From: Adiantum capillus-veneris
Taxonomy: Eukaryota; Streptophyta; Polypodiopsida; Polypodiales; Pteridaceae
Direction of reading: 5' to 3'
Assembly: GCA_014529385.2 (NCBI GenBank)
Contig: CM043960.1
Coordinates: 121,941,043 to 122,005,042, forward strand
DNA length: 64,000 nucleotides
The first letter of the stretch is position 1; every line of letters begins with the position of its first letter. Under the pieces are notes generated by a model, which saw only the letters and a list, made by a program, of their open reading frames with translations, did not search any database and was not told the origin of the DNA. The translations under genes and the position numbers were made by a program. This document shows positions 60,401 to 64,000 of the stretch, piece by piece.

Positions 60401-60694
60401 GTAAATACCATTAAACCATGTACCTTGGAATGCACTCTTCACTTTAAAGGGTGATTTTACTTTAGGTAATTGTAATTTGTGTGCAAGATGTTCAAAAATA
60501 AAATCATGTTTACTTCCGTCATCATACAAAAGAGACATTGTTGTATCGTGTATAGAAGCAGTCATTCGCAACAAAGAGTGTAGAGTAATAGGAGTACATG
60601 TGGCATCGGCAGTATTGAGAGCAACAGGTGAGGGATCGATAGTCCAGTCATCGTAGATTTTCGTATTCATGTCAAGAGTATGTAGCTGAGCCAC
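60380..60694 (-). pseudogene. gypsy protease
   Basis: A retropepsin-like region: TMSLLYDDGSKHDFIFEHLA with LAHKLQLPK, where the usual D-T/S-G-A/S reads DDGSK. A short stretch after it (WFNGIYMVHDVQ) ends at the deletion. Confidence 0.75.
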
Positions 60695-60706
60695 TTGATT
60701 GGGATG

Positions 60707-61120
60707 TTAACGGTTGAGAGGGCAATTGTCCATGACATGGCCAATTCTATGACAGTGATGACAAACTATGCAAGAACGATTGTTTGTGGGAGGTGCAGTG
60801 GCTTGTGCAGCCGGTGGAGATGCAAAATTACGAGGTGTTTGTCCAAATGTAGGGCGTCGTGGACCAAAATTAGATACATTGCGTGGAGGTGGTGTAAGCC
60901 GTGGAGCAGTCAAAGCACGTGCATGTGCAAAATGGTGAGTGCGTGGTGTCTGATAATTATTGGGGTTATACCTGCGATTATCATTGAAGCACGAAAAATT
61001 ATTGAAAGGAGGTGGTTGGTGTCGCGGTGGATTAGCTTGTAGCATATGTGTGGTCGAATTGATCTCCTTTTCAGCATCATCTGCATAAGAAATAGCTTCG
61101 TAGAGAGTGGATGGCTTCAA
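60707..61120 (-). pseudogene. gypsy gag C-terminus with CCHC zinc knuckle
   Basis: Pro/Arg/Asn-rich sequence ending in CHHCHRIGHVMDNC, a nucleocapsid-type CCHC knuckle, then a stop. Confidence 0.85.
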
Positions 61121-62606
61121 AGAATGGAGCTTGGCTTGAATACCGCGTTGAAATCCCCGTCTTCATACTTGATTTGAAGCGTATCTTTAGGAACATCCTC
61201 CATCATGCGCAGGACTGTTTTGTTTATTGTGCTACGCAGGTTGGGCTGCAGAATGTGTGTATGTGTAATCATGAAGGAGGCTGGTGTGTGGGAATTTGAA
61301 GGGGTGTGTGTTGTGATGAGGCTTTAGAGGGGAGCGTGATTTGCAGGAAAAAAATGCATAACTGCATGTGGTTGTGTGTGTGAAGAATGTCCAGCTCGTG
61401 AAAACGACTTTGGCAAAAGGTGTGAGTGGTGTTGTGTGAGACTGCATGGTGGCTGCCTAGAAAGAAAAAAAGACAAGAGGTGGGAATGCCGTGTGGGGGC
61501 TGCAGGAAGGTGACGAGGGAGTTGACTGTGGCTAGTCGAGCAGTGAAAACAGAGAGTGATGTGGTGGTTGGTGTGGGGAGTTTAGGCGTGCATGTAGAAA
61601 AGAAAAAGGGATGCAGTGGGTGAGGAAGGCGCTGGGCCACCATGCACAGGAGGACTGGGTGAGGGAGAGAGAGGCACTGGTGGAGAATGAATGGCATGGC
61701 GGGAGGTGGCTTATAAGCTGTGGTTGAAGGCGGAAAATAAAATAAAAATAAATAAATAATTTTTTTATAGAATATATAGCACCCGCTCTACAACTGCGCC
61801 CACGCCAATCGATGCGAACGGCGCGCTAGCAGTGCTGCTTGTTCCGATGGGTGAGGTGCTCATTAGCAGCATCGTCTGGCTTGGACAAGTGTGAGTTGAC
61901 TTGGAGCTGCTGAGAGGAGGGTTTCCCTGTTGCGAACAGAAGTTCGACGCGACCTGCAACGCTGCTACCCTGTGTTCATGTTTCTTGAGGAGGGAAAGAA
62001 AAGGTGGGAGCATCACAGGGGAGGGTCAGGACCCATAGGGCTGAAGACGAAGGAGAAGAGTGAGCGGAGGGCAAAGAGCAGGGCGACGTGAGGAGTTCAG
62101 AGAGTAGCGCTGCTGAAAAGGGGTGGCGAGGTGAGAGGGTTGAAAGGTTGAGGAGTTGTGGTGAGAAGGCTGACACCGAGAACGCTTGCGTATCCGTTGT
62201 CAAGCATGAGCTTAAGGGCCTGGTTCCATAGCTTGGTGAGCAAGAGGCCCCAAAAACCATAGTGCAACTCCAAAAGCAATTATGTGCCTCCGGGTTGCTT
62301 CAAGTTTCTCGAACTTCCTCACTACCAATGCTTTGCTGGTATACATCTTCATGTGTCATTCGCTCTTTCTTCTTTGTAGCACAAACGGTCATGCTCCCTT
62401 CTTCATCGAGGGGAAGATATGGGTTCGAATCCCATCAGAGATAAATTTTATCTACTACTATATGCAATTAAGATGCGATTCGTAAGCAATTAAGAGGAAA
62501 ATGTTTAAGAAATTTATGTACATAATCATACTATTTGAGATCAAAGCTGCACTTATCTTTGCATGCGTAGCCTTCATGGTGTTGAAATTGATCGGAGCGT
62601 AGGCCT
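61121..62606 (-). other. gypsy gag N-terminal part and leader, heavily decayed
   Basis: No intact frame. The region lies between the primer binding site and the zinc knuckle, where gag should be. Long minus-strand ORFs here are Pro/Ser/His-rich low complexity. GGGTTCGAATCCCA at about 62412-62425 looks like a tRNA T-arm, without the rest of a tRNA. Confidence 0.5.
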
Positions 62607-62619
62607 GGCTCTGATACCA
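62607..62619 (-). other. gypsy primer binding site (initiator tRNA-Met)
   Basis: The minus strand reads TGGTATCAGAGCC directly inside the 5' LTR, a perfect plant tRNA-iMet site. Confidence 0.92.
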
Positions 62620-62620
62620 C

Positions 62621-62696
62621 TGTTGAGAGGTTGGAAGTCGTGATGCCAAAAACACACTGCATAAGGCTTTGCATGCTCCTCTGGAATGAGGATGCC

Positions 62697-62747
<51 letters not shown>

Positions 62748-62911
62748 CGACAATGGGTACAATCATCCCCCCATGCCTAGAGTGAGCTGGCTTCCTCTAG
62801 GCATGTATTTATATTATTTCCAAAAAGGGACAAATCATAAATGAGGCTATTTACATTCCACTTTGGGGATAAAGACTTAACTAGATTCTTATTGACTTAT
62901 TGGGAATCTCA
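62621..62911 (-). repeat. gypsy 5' LTR
   Basis: Matches 46350-46640, including the (GA)n tract (62700-62742). The outer boundary is uncertain by up to about 15 bp. TTATT occurs both before the left LTR (46345-46349) and at 62897-62901, a possible target duplication if the LTR ends earlier. Confidence 0.85.
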
Positions 62912-63076
62912 TGTTTCACTCCAAGTCAAAACACATTGAGATGAGGTATCATCTCATTTGAAATGCATTGACGGATAAGTGATTGGAGCTTGTCAAGGTC
63001 CACACTGATGACACCCAATGGACGTTCTCACAAAGAACTTGGATCCAAAGAGGTTTTCACATTGCATTGAGTTAAT

Positions 63077-63136
<60 letters not shown>

Positions 63137-63870
63137 CCACACCACCAAATTGCGATGCACTTGCAAGAGCGGGTGTGGTACCAAATCAACTCACAAAGAG
63201 CTATGAAAGCTTCAAATGAGGTTGTATGTGTATATAGGAAGTCCACGATGCCCCCCTATCAGTGTCATGTGTACGTGGAAAATTCGAGAGCAGCCAACAC
63301 TGCTTGCACAACTTTTCATGTGAGCCGGGAGCTACACATGCTCCAAAAACATGTGTGTGTAGGTTACACTCACCCATAATTTGCGAGCTCTCCAAAGATG
63401 GGCCTATAGTTGCACTTTGGTGCACTGAGCTACCTATGATGGCCTCTGAGCTTCCAAGTGCAGACTTCAGTGCTACCTTGTATTCCAATTCAAAAGCGTT
63501 GATTCTCGTTTCTCTTTTGTTCTGAAGCTTGTGCTACTAGTAGAACAAATCTCTAGTGCTACATTTTTCAAGCTTCTATACCAGTGCTATTGCAAGAAAT
63601 TCCCTTGCTATGGTTTAGTGCTACACTTTAGAAAATTTTGTGCTACATCAAAAATTGCATTTGTAAAGCTTTTGCAAGATTCAACCTTACACTACCTGCA
63701 AATCTGAAATGATTTTTTTAAGTTTTGAGTTTGCTACTATAAGGCTACGATCCAACGCTACACCATGGATCTCCAAGGTTGCCTTGCTAAGGTTGTTGAG
63801 CGTTAACTCCTTGCCGTTGCTAGATCATGCACGAGGAAAGGGGGACAACCACGGGCGTGTGGCCTTAAGC
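62912..63870. other. unrecognised sequence with a (GT)n microsatellite
   Basis: (GT)n at 63080-63132. No gene recognised; if the site at 63871 is real this is the internal leader of another LTR element on the minus strand. Confidence 0.45.
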
Positions 63871-63881
63871 ACTCTGATACC
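63871..63881 (-). other. candidate primer binding site of an LTR element leaving the window
   Basis: The minus strand reads TGGTATCAGAG, preceded by AT and, to the right, TGAAGGTGCCGTG..., so an LTR would begin near 63884 and extend beyond the window. Confidence 0.45.
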
Positions 63882-64000
63882 AATTGAAGGTGCCGTGCAC
63901 GATGCATGCATGTGGAGTGGGAAGGGAAGAGACAAAGAGAAGAGATAGAGTTTGGGGTGGAGCTATGAGAGGCTAAAACCTCTCACTCCTTATTCTTCAT

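Larger units (their letters stand above)
46350..62911 (-). mobile_element. Ty3/gypsy chromovirus with internal RT deletion, split by an 11.7 kb insertion
   Basis: Two LTR-like direct repeats (46350-46640 and 62621-62911) enclose, on the minus strand, a gag zinc knuckle, a protease, an RNase H scrap, an integrase and a chromodomain. A primer binding site for initiator tRNA-Met sits next to the right LTR. The reverse transcriptase is missing. Between the integrase C-terminus (59150) and the chromodomain (47413) lies the 47431-59141 element. Without that insertion the gypsy copy is about 4.85 kb. Confidence 0.88.

Noticed and set aside
62395-62430. tRNA gene suggested by GGGTTCGAATCCCA
   Set aside because: Only the T-arm is present. 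No matching acceptor, D- or anticodon arms can be folded around it.

Overview
The window is nuclear DNA of a land plant with a large, repeat-rich genome. The evidence is spliceosomal introns with GT/AG ends, Ty1/copia and Ty3/gypsy elements primed by initiator tRNA-Met, a plant CACTA DUF4216 remnant, a LINE of the plant L1 type, plant-type MADS-box fragments, a plant-type FCP1 phosphatase domain, and very long (GA)n, (TA)n and (G)n tracts. A fern or another non-seed plant is my best guess, but that is inference. I see no clearly intact ordinary host gene; almost everything recognisable is mobile DNA or captured by it.

Layout. 0-1.2 kb holds a decayed CACTA transposase tail. 1.2-7.7 kb is unrecognised sequence with three poly-G tracts. 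7.7-11.9 kb is a complete but decayed copia element with 224-227 bp LTRs and a CCCAT target duplication. 12-21 kb is mostly unrecognised, with a LINE endonuclease scrap at 14.4 kb. 21.3-23.5 kb is a non-autonomous element with ~375 bp inverted repeats. 24.5-28.2 kb is a probable Helitron carrying several MADS-box fragments. 28.9-32.0 kb has coiled-coil ORFs ending in a putative LTR. 32.0-40.9 kb is a second copy of the same copia family, split by an insertion whose right half is a 2.56 kb near-perfect palindrome. 40.9-44.4 kb is a reverse-oriented LINE. 46.35-62.9 kb is a gypsy chromovirus with ~290 bp LTRs, lacking reverse transcriptase. A primer binding site at 63.87 kb suggests another LTR element running off the right edge.

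The main finding is inside the gypsy element. Its integrase and its chromodomain are separated by an 11.7 kb insertion (47431-59141) bounded by 28 bp terminal inverted repeats and flanked by TA. The insertion has its own gene set: (1) a four-exon 846-residue protein with a candidate D...D...E RNase H-like transposase core and a CxxC/HxxxxH insert; (2) an unrecognised reverse-strand gene whose intron is a GA microsatellite; (3) a histone H3 variant with features of the centromeric histone CENH3; (4) starting 17 bases after the histone stop codon, a five-exon gene fusing a Ulp1-type cysteine protease to an FCP1-type HAD phosphatase; (5) an unrecognised reverse-strand gene with one in-frame stop codon. 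Genes 2 and 3 diverge from a ~2 kb intergenic region full of microsatellites and three related GC-rich hairpins. I know of no described transposon with this combination. A reasonable reading is a large DNA transposon that carries its own chromatin and SUMO-related functions, perhaps acting at centromeric or silenced chromatin; that role is inference.
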